Assembly (NCBI RefSeq): GCF_003289965.1
Contig: NZ_QMBQ01000004.1
Coordinates: 434,001-498,000, forward strand
Direction of reading: 5' to 3'
Origin: Mesorhizobium atlanticum
GTDB taxonomy: Bacteria > Pseudomonadota > Alphaproteobacteria > Rhizobiales > Rhizobiaceae
Length of the DNA: 64,000 nt
The notes beneath the pieces were generated by a model. The model ran no database searches and was not told where the DNA came from. It saw only the letters and a list, made by a program, of their open reading frames with translations. Below, piece after piece: positions 37,880 to 47,046 of the stretch; the stretch's first letter is position 1, and each line of letters begins with the position of its first letter. Both the position numbers and the translations under genes were made by a program.

Positions 37880-39247
37880 GGCAATCGCCACAAGGATCGT
37901 GAGCAGGTCCGACTGGCTGGTCAGCAACGCCGGCAGCGACAAATACGAGAGCCAGGCAAGCAGGGACGAGACGATGAAGAGCCCCTGTATGCCCAGGAAA
38001 TCGCCGGCGGTCACCGGGCCGACACGATGAATCAGGGCGGCAAGCACCGGGACACGTAGCACATAGCCGCTGATCGCATAGGCAGCTGCGACTCCGATGG
38101 CGCCCCAGTGCAGGCCGACGATGAAGGAGGCGACGGTCGTCAGCGACGAATAGATGCCCCAATGGAACATCGTCTTGGTCTTGCCCTGGCAGATGAATAT
38201 CCACCCGGTGGTGCTCGATACGGACTGCATCAGGCCGGCGATGCCCAGCCAGGCGAAAATCGGCGCCACAGCCATCCAACGCTCGCCGAAGAGAAGCCTG
38301 ACCACCTGCTCCGAAGTCAGTGTCAGCGTCGCAATGCCGGGCATGGTGATGACGGCCAGCAGCCAGTTTGTCCGGACATAGATGTCTCGAAACCGCTGCT
38401 TGTCTTCATGGATGCGGCTGAGCAGCGGCACCATGATACGCGTCAGCGGCTGGTTGATGTTCTGCAGCGGAAAGAGCAACAGCTTGTAGGCACGATCATA
38501 GTAGCCCAGCTCGACCGCGCCGGAATATTTTCCGATGAGGATGTTGTCGAGGTTGCGGGAGAGAAAATTGACAAGGTTGAAGCCCGTGAGGTTGGCGCCG
38601 AACCTGAATATGTCGCCGTCGATCTTCAGATTCGGCCAGGACGGCGTCCAGCGCGTCACCAACCAGCCGGCAGCCAGCGCTACGACGGCTGAAACAGCCG
38701 GCCCCAGAACCAGCGACCAATAGCCAAGCCCCCAATAGGCCGCGGTTGCGGTGACGAGCAGCCCGACGGCCGCGGTGATTGTGTCGTTGAGCGCGAGCTG
38801 GCCGAATTGCAGATGGCGGTTCATCAAGGCAAGCGGCACAGCGGCCAGACTGCCAAAAAGCAGCGGCACGGCGGAAGCAAGTGTTATTCCCCACATTCGC
38901 TGGTCGCCGTAGAAGGCGGCAATGGCGGGGGCCATGCAAGCCACGACCGCGCCGGCGCAAAGGCCGACAACCGCGCTCAGCCAGAAGACCTGGTTGAGCT
39001 GCCGTTGATCGATCTCCTTGCGCTGGATGACCGCCTGCTGGAGGCCGAGATCCTGGAGCAGGCCGACAAAGGCCACGATCGGTCCCACGGAAGCCACAAG
39101 GCCGAAATCCTCGGGAACAAGCAGCCGGGCAAGGATGACGACCGACAGGAACTGGATCGCTATCTTGAAGCCTTGGGCGCCAGCCGTGACCAGCCCACCG
39201 CGCAAGGCAACGCGACCAAATTGAGGGGGCGGCGGATTGGCATTCAT
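37781..39247 (-). CDS. Polysaccharide flippase, Wzx/ExoT-like
   Basis: A 488-residue membrane protein with about 14 hydrophobic segments. The start (ALRGGLVTAGAQGFKIAIQF) and the motif LARLLVPEDFGLVA are typical of the WzxC/ExoT branch of the MATE-like flippases. It moves the lipid-linked repeat unit across the inner membrane. Its ATG overlaps the stop of the upstream glycosyltransferase gene (ATGA). Its 3' end overlaps the convergent pyruvyltransferase gene by 99 nt. exoT is the nearest named relative by role. Confidence 0.85.
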   Translation of the reverse strand: MNANPPPPQFGRVALRGGLVTAGAQGFKIAIQFLSVVILARLLVPEDFGLVASVGPIVAFVGLLQDLGLQQAVIQRKEIDQRQLNQVFWLSAVVGLCAGAVVACMAPAIAAFYGDQRMWGITLASAVPLLFGSLAAVPLALMNRHLQFGQLALNDTITAAVGLLVTATAAYWGLGYWSLVLGPAVSAVVALAAGWLVTRWTPSWPNLKIDGDIFRFGANLTGFNLVNFLSRNLDNILIGKYSGAVELGYYDRAYKLLLFPLQNINQPLTRIMVPLLSRIHEDKQRFRDIYVRTNWLLAVITMPGIATLTLTSEQVVRLLFGERWMAVAPIFAWLGIAGLMQSVSSTTGWIFICQGKTKTMFHWGIYSSLTTVASFIVGLHWGAIGVAAAYAISGYVLRVPVLAALIHRVGPVTAGDFLGIQGLFIVSSLLAWLSYLSLPALLTSQSDLLTILVAIALNYGFALVLMLAVPQSRRALLATLANVAGNIG

Positions 39248-40413
39248 GTGACGGATCCGGTCTCCCCCAGCCGCGCGACGATCCGCGCAAAGCGTTCATT
39301 CAAGATATCGGCATTGAAATCCGCCTCGACCTTGCTTCTGGCGGCAAGCGCTATCGGCTCGCACAGGTCAGGATTCTCGGCGATCCAGGCGAGCTTGACG
39401 GCAAGCGCGGCGACGTCCCGTTCGGGCACGAGGAAGCCAGTCTTGTGATCCTCGATCAGCTCGGGAATCCCCGAATGATATGTGCTCACAGCGATCAGGC
39501 CGCCGGCCATCGCCTCCATGAGCGCAACCGGTATTCCTTCCAGATCGCCGTCCCGGCCGGCGACGCTTGGCAGCAGAAAGACGTCGGCGTCACGCAGGCG
39601 CTGCTTCACCTCGCCGTGCGGACGCGGTCCGAGGAAACTCACCCTGTCGGCAATACCGAGATCGATGGCGGTGCGCTTCAACTGCTCCAACAATTCTCCG
39701 CCGCCGATCACCGAATAGATCCAGTCGCGATGTGGCAGGCCGGCGAGCGCGCGAAGCGCATATTCGGTCCCCTTCTTCTCGGTCAGCCGGCATACCGAGA
39801 TGAAAGACAGCGTACGTCCCTGCCAGGAGCGCCAGCGATATTCGATCTCGCCGGGGCGAATGCCCATATGGTGGACCGCGACCCGCGTCGGCTCGGCGCC
39901 GGCATCGATCAGGGCCTGACGGAAGAACGCATTAACAGGCAGCTGGAGAGCCCCTTTCTCGAAAACCGGCCTGTAGTAGCCGAGTGTGTTGTCGTGCATC
40001 GGTCTGCCGACATCGGTGCCGTGGAATATGGTCACCAAAGGCGCGGAAATCTGGCGCCGCTTCATGATGCGGGCGACGCGCAGGCCGTTATGGCCAAAAT
40101 GCGCCACGATAACATCGACGTTTCGCAGCTTGCGTGCGTTGGCCAGGTCGATAGCGGTCGAGAGCTTGTCCCAAAACCTGCCCGACCATTTCATCAGCAG
40201 CGAACGGTAGCGACTGAGGCCGCCCCACCAGGAAACGACCGGCCCAGGCAATGAGCGCCAACGTGCATCGTCGACATTGCTGTCCTTGCCAAAGGCCATC
40301 TCGTTGCAGACGACGCTGACTCCGATCCCTCTTTCAAGGCATCCGGCAATCTGATCGAGCACGAAAGTCTCGGACAGAGTGGGAAATTTGTCGACGACGA
40401 AACAAATCCTCAT
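39244..40413 (-). CDS. Family 4 glycosyltransferase (WcaL-like)
   Basis: A 389-residue GT-B glycosyltransferase starting MRICFVVDKFPTLSETFVL, the opening of the colanic-acid type WcaL/AmsK group. TIFHGTDVGRPM is in the acceptor half, and VCRLTEKKGTEYAL plus the E-x7-E motif (EGIPVALMEAMAGG) in the donor half. It should add a sugar to the repeat unit. The flippase gene is coupled downstream. A pair of TGC-rich boxes lies about 105 bp upstream. Confidence 0.85.
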   Translation of the reverse strand: MRICFVVDKFPTLSETFVLDQIAGCLERGIGVSVVCNEMAFGKDSNVDDARWRSLPGPVVSWWGGLSRYRSLLMKWSGRFWDKLSTAIDLANARKLRNVDVIVAHFGHNGLRVARIMKRRQISAPLVTIFHGTDVGRPMHDNTLGYYRPVFEKGALQLPVNAFFRQALIDAGAEPTRVAVHHMGIRPGEIEYRWRSWQGRTLSFISVCRLTEKKGTEYALRALAGLPHRDWIYSVIGGGELLEQLKRTAIDLGIADRVSFLGPRPHGEVKQRLRDADVFLLPSVAGRDGDLEGIPVALMEAMAGGLIAVSTYHSGIPELIEDHKTGFLVPERDVAALAVKLAWIAENPDLCEPIALAARSKVEADFNADILNERFARIVARLGETGSVT

Positions 40414-40517
40414 CGGCAGGATGTTCTCGCCCGGATCAGGCTGGAAACGTCGGCAAGGCCTGACACATGCGGCATGACTTTGACTCCTGTCGGCGTAACC
40501 CAGTACTAATATAGGAA

Positions 40518-40554
40518 TTGCTGCATCGCAACATTTTAGGTGCACCGCAGCAAA
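40518..40554. promoter_or_regulatory. Tandem TGC-rich palindromic boxes upstream of the WcaL-like gene
   Basis: TTGCTGCATCGCAACA at 40518-40533 and GGTGCACCGCAGCAAA at 40539-40554. The first is a 16-bp exact copy of the box at 36271. The spacing to the second box is nearly the same at both places, so the pair behaves as one conserved element. Confidence 0.55.
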
Positions 40555-40580
40555 TCGGCTCCATGTCCCGGCTCGGCAAG

Positions 40581-41663
40581 CTAGGCAGCGCGGCGAACGC
40601 CCTCCCGGGCCGCTCTTTCGAGCAACTGGAGGAACACCACCAATTGCCGCGCGGGATCGAGTTCCGGGCGTTTGGAGAAGGCGAGAGCCGCGGCCGAAAG
40701 CCGGTCGTATTCGGGCCGATCGTTCCACAGGCGCCTCACCGCCGCGGTCCAGTCGGCGAGCGGCGCGTCATAGTCGAGCACCACGCCACCGGGACCGATG
40801 GCTTCAGGCAAGCCGCCACGCCGCGATCCGACGACCGGGATGCCGCTGCAATGCGCCTCGGACGCGACGCGGCCCCAGGCTTCCTCCCACTTGCTCGGCG
40901 CAAGCAGGATCCTGGTGCGGCCATAGACCGTCTTCATGTCGTTGGTGCGGTTTTCGAGCTTGACGTTCTCGAGCGGCGCGAGGGTCTTCTCAACGCGGGC
41001 GCGATGGTCGTCGTCGAGCTTCCAGCTTTCCACGAACAGGAACGGAATCTCCGGGCACGCGGCCGCGATTTCAACGGCAAGATCGAAACCCTTCTCCTCA
41101 TAGGGATTGATCATGGTGACGAATTCGCCGGTCGTATGGGTGCAGTAAAGCGCGTCGTTGATGGTCGGCGGCAGCACGATGGAATCGATGCCGAACTTTT
41201 CCTTGTAGGTGCGCGCCGTGAATTCCGAATTGGCGATGTAGAGCGCCGAATTGAGGTCGCGCGGATCGCCGGCGAGCTCGTGGAATTCGACGTTGTGAAG
41301 GTAGACGACCAGCGGCACCCCTTCGGCGAGAAGCGCCTTTCCGAGCGGGACGGATTTGTGGCACTGCACGACGGCGACGTCAGGCTTGGCTTTCTCGACG
41401 GCGAAGCCGGCAGCCTCCCAGGGGAACCAGGCCCGCATCACCGGATAGCCGGGAAAATTGTCGACCACCGCGGGCTGCCGCAACAGCTTCATCTTGGCGC
41501 GCGCCTTGAGGCCGAACATGCCATCGCCGAACAGCGAGGCGAGGACCGAAGCCTGGTGGCCGTGCTCGATCAGCTGTTCGACCAGATGGTGGGTGTTGGA
41601 CTGCACGCCGCCGGTGAACTCGGGAATATATCCGTTGCCGCTTGCAAAAAGCACTTTCATCAT
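40581..41663 (-). CDS. Family 4 glycosyltransferase
   Basis: A 360-residue GT-B glycosyltransferase. FTGGVQSNTHHLVEQL is the usual N-terminal acceptor motif, followed by YLHNVEFHEL, the donor-half MINPYEEKGFDLAVEI and LLAPSKWEEAWGRVASEAHCSGIPVV with the E-x7-E element. MMK at the start gives two adjacent ATGs. The acceptor and sugar are not evident. It is in the same direction as its neighbours, within the exopolysaccharide locus. Confidence 0.85.
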   Translation of the reverse strand: MMKVLFASGNGYIPEFTGGVQSNTHHLVEQLIEHGHQASVLASLFGDGMFGLKARAKMKLLRQPAVVDNFPGYPVMRAWFPWEAAGFAVEKAKPDVAVVQCHKSVPLGKALLAEGVPLVVYLHNVEFHELAGDPRDLNSALYIANSEFTARTYKEKFGIDSIVLPPTINDALYCTHTTGEFVTMINPYEEKGFDLAVEIAAACPEIPFLFVESWKLDDDHRARVEKTLAPLENVKLENRTNDMKTVYGRTRILLAPSKWEEAWGRVASEAHCSGIPVVGSRRGGLPEAIGPGGVVLDYDAPLADWTAAVRRLWNDRPEYDRLSAAALAFSKRPELDPARQLVVFLQLLERAAREGVRRAA

Positions 41664-41712
41664 TCGGCTCCTAATCCGGCCCGGCGGGCGAGCATGCGCA
41701 ACCCAGGGCTCG

Positions 41713-42933
41713 TCAGCTTGCGCTACGCGCCGATGGAAGCTTCGACGTCATTGCCTGGCACAAGCGGCTGACCAAGGCCGAGAACGACAATGTCGAATAC
41801 TCCCGCAACAACTTCGATGCCGGGATCACCTTTCCCGCCTTCAGGTCCCGCGCCAGATAGTGGGGGAATGAATGCATGTATTCCCGGACGATGTCGGCCT
41901 TCAGCGGTCCCGACTTCCATGCCTTCACCGCCGAGACGAATTCGTCGGCCGGGGCGGATGACAGCCCCGTGTCGTAGGCTTCGAACGTACGCCGCACGAT
42001 GGCGCGCTCCTTGTCGCTGAGCGAGGTTTTTCCGGCCCGTTCGGCAAGCAGGGCGTAACGACGGATGTCCTCGGCCGCGTGATGCCACAACCCCTTCCTC
42101 GCCATGATGCTCGAACGCTGCAGCAGTGCCTGCATCTCGAGATCGGCCGTCCTCGGCAAGGCCTGTTCCGAGCGATCGAGATACTCGTGCAGATCGACCG
42201 ACCTGTAGATCTCTTCCATGATCGCCCGGTCGTACGAGCCCCATGCCTTTATCCTATTGGCATAGGAAATGACGACCTTGGTGCTGCCGCGAACCATGTC
42301 GTGCTGGCGCTGGAAGAACATGAGGCCGTCGACCCTGACGCCCTTGAACCGGCGCGCGAGCCTGAGCATCATCTCATAGTCCTGTGACCGGACCAGCGTC
42401 TCGTTGAAGCCTCCTACCTCCTCATAGCATTCGCGGCGCACCAGGAGACCCGGCTGATGGACGTGGCAATATTCGAGATGGGACGGGAAGAAATTATCCT
42501 GGCTGACATGGCCGAAGGCGACGATCTCGTAGTTCTGCTCTTCGATCTGAGCTGACCGCTGGAAACGCGCATATTCGCCGAAAGCGAAATCGGCTTCCGG
42601 CTCCCGCTCGAACGCAGCGAGAAACCGCTCAAGCGCCGTCGGATGCGCGACATCGTCGTCGTCGAATATCCAGACGAAATCCCCCTTGCAGTGCTTCAGG
42701 GCGAAATTCAGCGCGGTCGACTTGCCGCCATTCTCCTTCCGGTAATATTCCACCGGCGCTGGAAACGAGCTCGCCACCGTGCCAGTGCCGTCCGTCGAGC
42801 CGTCGTCCACGATCAGGATCTGGTCCGGAGCCACGGTCTGCCGGAGCAGGCTGTCGATGGCTTCGGGCAGGAATTTTTCGCGATTGAAGGTGGGGACGAT
42901 GACGGTGACCGTCGGTTTCTGCCTGGCAGCCAT
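41713..42933 (-). CDS. Family 2 glycosyltransferase with long C-terminal extension
   Basis: A 406-residue protein. The first 230 residues are a GT-A domain (VTVIVPTFNREKFLPEAI, ILIVDDGSTDGT, and the D-x-D in WIFDDDDVAHP). The remaining 170 are helical and not assigned. The start at 42933 follows GAGGT at good distance and is preferred over 42945. It probably builds part of the exopolysaccharide repeat unit. Confidence 0.82.
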   Translation of the reverse strand: MAARQKPTVTVIVPTFNREKFLPEAIDSLLRQTVAPDQILIVDDGSTDGTGTVASSFPAPVEYYRKENGGKSTALNFALKHCKGDFVWIFDDDDVAHPTALERFLAAFEREPEADFAFGEYARFQRSAQIEEQNYEIVAFGHVSQDNFFPSHLEYCHVHQPGLLVRRECYEEVGGFNETLVRSQDYEMMLRLARRFKGVRVDGLMFFQRQHDMVRGSTKVVISYANRIKAWGSYDRAIMEEIYRSVDLHEYLDRSEQALPRTADLEMQALLQRSSIMARKGLWHHAAEDIRRYALLAERAGKTSLSDKERAIVRRTFEAYDTGLSSAPADEFVSAVKAWKSGPLKADIVREYMHSFPHYLARDLKAGKVIPASKLLREYSTLSFSALVSRLCQAMTSKLPSARSAS

Positions 42934-43021
42934 TGGTGACCTCATACTGTTGCCGATGCCGCGTTCGCCGGCGCGGTTCCGCAGCCATGGCGACGGCCAT
43001 TGTCCTTGAGGCGATCAGCCG

Positions 43022-44353
43022 TCATGCCGCCATCCTGCCGATCGAGAAATATTCGATGCCATAGCGCGCGATCACCTTGGGATCGTAGAGGTTGCGGCCG
43101 TCGAAGATGGCCGGCGTCCTCAGCGCATCCTTGAGCGCGTCGAAGGACGGCGCGCGGAAGCTCTTCCATTCCGTGCAGATCAAAAGCGCGTCGGCGCCGC
43201 GCAGCGCCGCCTCCTTGGTGCCGCAGAGCAGAAGATCGTCGCGCAGGCCGTAGATGGCCTGGCACTCCTGCATCGCCTCGGGATCATAGGCCTGCACCTT
43301 GGCTCCGGCCGCCCAGAGCGCTTCCATCAGCGTGCGTGACGGCGCCTCGCGCATGTCGTCGGTGTTGGGCTTGAAGGCCAGCCCCCAGACGGCGAACGTC
43401 TTGCCCCTGAGCGCCCCCTTGAAATAGTGGTTGACCTTGTCGAACAGCACCGACTTTTGCGCATTGTTGCGCTCCTCGACGGCGCGCAGCAGCTTGGCGT
43501 CGAACTTGACGCCCTCGGCGGTCTTGATCAGCGCGCGCACGTCCTTCGGGAAGCACGAGCCGCCATAGCCGAGGCCGGGATAGATGAAGTGATAGCCGAT
43601 GCGCGGATCGGAGCCGATGCCCTTGCGCACCTCCTCGATGTCGGCCCCCAACTGTTCGGCGAGATTGGCCATCTCGTTCATGAAGCTGATCTTGGTCGCC
43701 AGCATGCAGTTGGCGGCGTATTTGGTGAATTCGGCGCTGCGCACATCCATCACGATCATCTTCTCGTGGTTGCGGTTGAACGGCGCGTAGAGCTCGCGCA
43801 TCACCATCTCGGTGTCCTCGCTGGAGGTGCCGACAATGATGCGGTCCGGCTTCATGCAATCGGCGACCGCCGAGCCCTCCTTAAGGAATTCGGGATTCGA
43901 GGCGACGTCGAAGGCGAGGTCCTCGCGGCCGCGCTTCTTCAGCGTTTCGGCGATCCTGGCCTTCACCTTTTCGCAAGTGCCGACCGGTACGGTCGACTTG
44001 CCGACGACAATCTTGGCGCTTTCCATCTCACGACCGATGGTCTCGGCGACGGCCAGCACATATTTCAAATCGGCCGAGCCATCCTCGCCGGGCGGCGTGC
44101 CGACCGCTATCATCTGGATCTGGCCATGCCTGACCGCCGCCGCCGCATCCGTGGTGAAGCGGATGCGACCGGCTGCGTGGTTTTCCTTGACGAGGCTTTC
44201 GAGGCCCGGTTCGAAAATCGGGATCAAGCCCTGGTTCAGGCGCTCCACCTTCTTCTCGTCGACATCGACGCACACCACTTCGTGGCCGACCTCGGCAAGC
44301 ACCGCCGCCTGGACGAGACCGACATAGCCAATCCCAAACACCGTCAAATTCAT
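43022..44353 (-). CDS. UDP-glucose 6-dehydrogenase
   Basis: A 443-residue enzyme, the usual length. The NAD motif is [19 protein letters not shown], and the active-site Cys lies in [16 protein letters not shown]. It oxidises UDP-glucose twice to UDP-glucuronate. Together with the GalU-type ExoN it would supply glucuronic acid, which implies an acidic exopolysaccharide. The Sinorhizobium relative is called rkpK. Confidence 0.93.
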   Translation of the reverse strand: MNLTVFGIGYVGLVQAAVLAEVGHEVVCVDVDEKKVERLNQGLIPIFEPGLESLVKENHAAGRIRFTTDAAAAVRHGQIQMIAVGTPPGEDGSADLKYVLAVAETIGREMESAKIVVGKSTVPVGTCEKVKARIAETLKKRGREDLAFDVASNPEFLKEGSAVADCMKPDRIIVGTSSEDTEMVMRELYAPFNRNHEKMIVMDVRSAEFTKYAANCMLATKISFMNEMANLAEQLGADIEEVRKGIGSDPRIGYHFIYPGLGYGGSCFPKDVRALIKTAEGVKFDAKLLRAVEERNNAQKSVLFDKVNHYFKGALRGKTFAVWGLAFKPNTDDMREAPSRTLMEALWAAGAKVQAYDPEAMQECQAIYGLRDDLLLCGTKEAALRGADALLICTEWKSFRAPSFDALKDALRTPAIFDGRNLYDPKVIARYGIEYFSIGRMAA

Positions 44354-44507
44354 TTGGTTCTATTCCTGTCAAAGGCCGGGCACAAAGCGGCCCGGCCGGT
44401 TCAGATGTCCCCCAGGGCCCGCGGCCTGGCTGGTTCGGCATGATCTTACCCGAAAAACCAGTTTTCCACTTTTCGCTAACGCGGTCCCTCGGCTCGGGAT
44501 CATGCCC

Positions 44508-45380
44508 CTAGTTGCTGTTGCTTATGCTACATGCCAGCGATTCCGGGAACTGGCATGGCTGGCCTAGAGCGGTGAAGGCGACGCGCTTGACCTCCATAGT
44601 GACCTTGCTGCCGGGATCGACGAAGGCGCCCATCCAGTTGGTCAGCTTGTCGCTGCCCCAGAGGCTGAAGAAGATTTTCTGCGAGTGCGTCGGCAATTCA
44701 TCGGGGTTGGTCACCTCGTGGACAAGCTTGCCGTTGACATACCAGCGCAGCCGGTCCTTCTCCCAGACGAAGCCGTAGTCGTTGAAGCCCTTGTCGGCAC
44801 CACCCTCGACGTCGACCAGCTTGCCGTTCTTCGGCTTGCCCTGGATGTAGCTGTTGACCTGCACTTTCGACGGGTCCTTGGTGAGGACCTCGAAGTCGAT
44901 CTCGTCCCAGGGCTGTTTGTCCTGCGGGCCGATATAGGAGAAGAAGGCGGCGTTGAGGCCGGAGCCGGTGCCGGTCTTCATCCGCGCCTCGTAGACGCCG
45001 TAGCCGTAGCGCTGCTTGGTCTGGATCTCGGCGCAGGCGAACTCGCGGTCCTTCAGCTTGCGCTTTTCGAAGCTCAGCGACAGCACGCCATCGGAAAGCC
45101 GCACGAGATCCTTCGACCAGGTGCAGTTCTGATGGGCGCCATTGGTCCAGCCGTCCGAGACGAACCAGCGGGACTGGTTGAAATTGGAGAAATCGTCGAC
45201 GAAGGACGGTGCGCTTTTCAGCTCTGGTTGGGTCCCTTGCGCATGGGCGGGATGCAGGGTCGCCGCGATTGCAAACAGGACGCCGAACACACCGAGCCGA
45301 AGGCTATTCAATCCATTCCGTGGCATATGCGCCAACGCGCAAGCCGCCTCGTTGGAGGTGTTGCTGGGATCTGCGTTCAT
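44508..45380 (-). CDS. exoK: Secreted family 16 glycoside hydrolase ExoK
   Basis: A 290-residue protein with a signal peptide ending AHA|QG (about residue 47). The catalytic motif of family 16, E-I-D-x-E, is DEIDFE with Glu160 and Glu164. It should cut beta-glucan bonds in nascent exopolysaccharide and release shorter chains, as the ExoK glycanase of Sinorhizobium does. The start at 45380 follows AAAGGTGAG. Here exoK is separated from exoL by other genes, unlike in Sinorhizobium. Confidence 0.88.
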   Translation of the reverse strand: MNADPSNTSNEAACALAHMPRNGLNSLRLGVFGVLFAIAATLHPAHAQGTQPELKSAPSFVDDFSNFNQSRWFVSDGWTNGAHQNCTWSKDLVRLSDGVLSLSFEKRKLKDREFACAEIQTKQRYGYGVYEARMKTGTGSGLNAAFFSYIGPQDKQPWDEIDFEVLTKDPSKVQVNSYIQGKPKNGKLVDVEGGADKGFNDYGFVWEKDRLRWYVNGKLVHEVTNPDELPTHSQKIFFSLWGSDKLTNWMGAFVDPGSKVTMEVKRVAFTALGQPCQFPESLACSISNSN

Positions 45381-45511
45381 AACAAACTCACCTTTGTGTT
45401 GTCCGCCCAACCCAAAGTCATCCTTGGCGCGCGTGAGCGAGCCGATTCTGATCCTGCGCCCTCTTGAACTCCTCTAGTGTCTCGTACCTATGGCGGCACC
45501 TGAAGGCGCCG

Positions 45512-45889
45512 TCAGCCTTTTGCCGCGGATTGTCCGGCAGACCGATCGGAACCGTCCTCGACAATCGCGTCGAGCGAACGGCGCAGTTCCTTCATCAGAC
45601 CCTTCTGGCGAGCCAGTTCCGCAATGCGCCGCTCGCAGTTCAGGATCGAGTTGGTCATCACGCTGACATCCGATCCCTTGCTGGCCGATGCCGAACCATT
45701 CTCCATCGCCTCGACCAGAAAGGCCGCGTTGGCTGCCGTCGACCTGTAACGATTCTCCAGACCCGTTTTCTCCGTCTCGATCTCGGCCGCGATCTGGTCG
45801 AACAGCTTCGCCAACCGGTCGAAACGCTGGAGATCGGTCTGCCGGTCGCGAGCCGGATCCCGGGATCTGAAGCCAAAAATCGAAGCCAT
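45512..45889 (-). CDS. Small hypothetical coiled-coil protein in the exopolysaccharide locus
   Basis: A 125-residue soluble protein starting MASIFGFRSRDPARDRQ. It is rich in Glu, Arg and Ala and has long helical stretches (FDRLAKLFDQIAAEIETEK, CERRIAELARQKGLMKELRR) that look like a coiled coil. No family is recognised. A strong TGC-rich box lies 19-34 bp before its ATG, which ties its expression to the locus. Confidence 0.6.
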   Translation of the reverse strand: MASIFGFRSRDPARDRQTDLQRFDRLAKLFDQIAAEIETEKTGLENRYRSTAANAAFLVEAMENGSASASKGSDVSVMTNSILNCERRIAELARQKGLMKELRRSLDAIVEDGSDRSAGQSAAKG

Positions 45890-45907
45890 CTTGCCGGCCT
45901 TTCGAAA

Positions 45908-45923
45908 TTGCTGCATTGCAACA
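45908..45923. promoter_or_regulatory. TGC-rich palindromic box upstream of the small coiled-coil gene
   Basis: TTGCTGCATTGCAACA differs by one base from the boxes at 36271 and 40518. It is close enough to the start codon (45889) to overlap the promoter or leader, which would suit repression. Confidence 0.55.
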
Positions 45924-46013
45924 TAGACTGCCACCCCCGCGGCGACTAGGCAACATCATAGTTTTCCGAATGCGGATTTTTTGAGGGCCGTCGGCTCCCG
46001 GGACGATACGGGA

Positions 46014-47042
46014 TCATTCGTTTGCGGCGCTGCTTGCCGCCATCAGGAAGCGCATCGGCGGCATTTGCTGCTTCGCGGCGATGCCGGTGCGGCGGAACAG
46101 CGCGTCGAGCTTGTCGGTGGCGACGCCGCGAACGATCGGGATCAGATTCGCCTGGCTGGCGAAGGCGTAAGCCGCGGCCGACGCCAGGCCGCGTTCGGCC
46201 TTCACGTCGAGGAAATTGCGCAGCCGGTATTTGTCTCGGACATGACGCTCGTGGCGCCGCAACGCCGCCTTCGAGCGTTCGGGAAGGTTGTCGATCTGAA
46301 GCAACGCCAGATCGGCATCGGCAAGGCGCTTCAGATCCTGCGTCCTGTGGCGGCCGCTCAGCGAATCGGCGCGCACGATCGCGCCATAGCCGCAGGACTT
46401 GATGATCTTGAACCGAGCCCCGCGGGCGACAGCGCGCGCATAGAGCTCGTAGTCTTCGCCAAGACGCAGGTTTTCATCGTAAGCCAGCCCGTGCCGTTCG
46501 AGGAAAGCCCGGCTGATCACCGGCTTGAGGAAGCCGAGCTCGCCGCGCAGGACGCGGCGCCGCGAGATGTTGCCGTCGATGAAGCGCTCGAAATCGAGGA
46601 ATTCCGGATCGGCGGCGAAAGGCGGCGCGGCGACCCTGGCGAGGTCGGTCGCGGCGTCGTCGCGGATCAGCATGATGTTGTCGGCGGCGAAGTCCCAGTC
46701 GGCGGCGGCGAAAAGCCGGCGAAAGCGGCCTTCGAGGAAGAAATCGTCGGCGTCGAGGATGCTGATGAAGGGCGAGCTGGAGGCCTGGATGGCGACGTTG
46801 CGCGCGGAGGAAGGACCGCGATTGACGTCGAGGCGGATGACGGCAAGCCGGCCGCTGCCGTCGTCGGCGGCCAAAGCCACATCGCGGGTGTTGTCGGTGG
46901 AAGCGTCGTCGACCACGACGACTTCGGCGACTTCCGCCTCGCGCAGCGCCGAGGCGATGGCGACGCGAATCGTCCGCGCCGCATTGCGTGCGGCAATGAT
47001 GACGCAAACCTTCGGGCTCGTCACAGGCGTCGTCGCGGGCAT
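46014..47042 (-). CDS. Family 2 glycosyltransferase, ExoU-like
   Basis: A 342-residue glycosyltransferase: KVCVIIAARNAARTIRVAI, VVVVDDASTDNTRDVA, ISILDADDFFLEGRF (D-x-D) and RLGEDYELYARAVARG. It resembles the late-acting glucosyltransferases ExoU/ExoW. The ATG at 47042 has AAAGG upstream and lies 4 nt after the stop of the NTP_transf_5 gene, so the two are an operon. The exact donor and linkage cannot be read from sequence. Confidence 0.82.
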   Translation of the reverse strand: MPATTPVTSPKVCVIIAARNAARTIRVAIASALREAEVAEVVVVDDASTDNTRDVALAADDGSGRLAVIRLDVNRGPSSARNVAIQASSSPFISILDADDFFLEGRFRRLFAAADWDFAADNIMLIRDDAATDLARVAAPPFAADPEFLDFERFIDGNISRRRVLRGELGFLKPVISRAFLERHGLAYDENLRLGEDYELYARAVARGARFKIIKSCGYGAIVRADSLSGRHRTQDLKRLADADLALLQIDNLPERSKAALRRHERHVRDKYRLRNFLDVKAERGLASAAAYAFASQANLIPIVRGVATDKLDALFRRTGIAAKQQMPPMRFLMAASSAANE

Positions 47043-47046
47043 GGGT

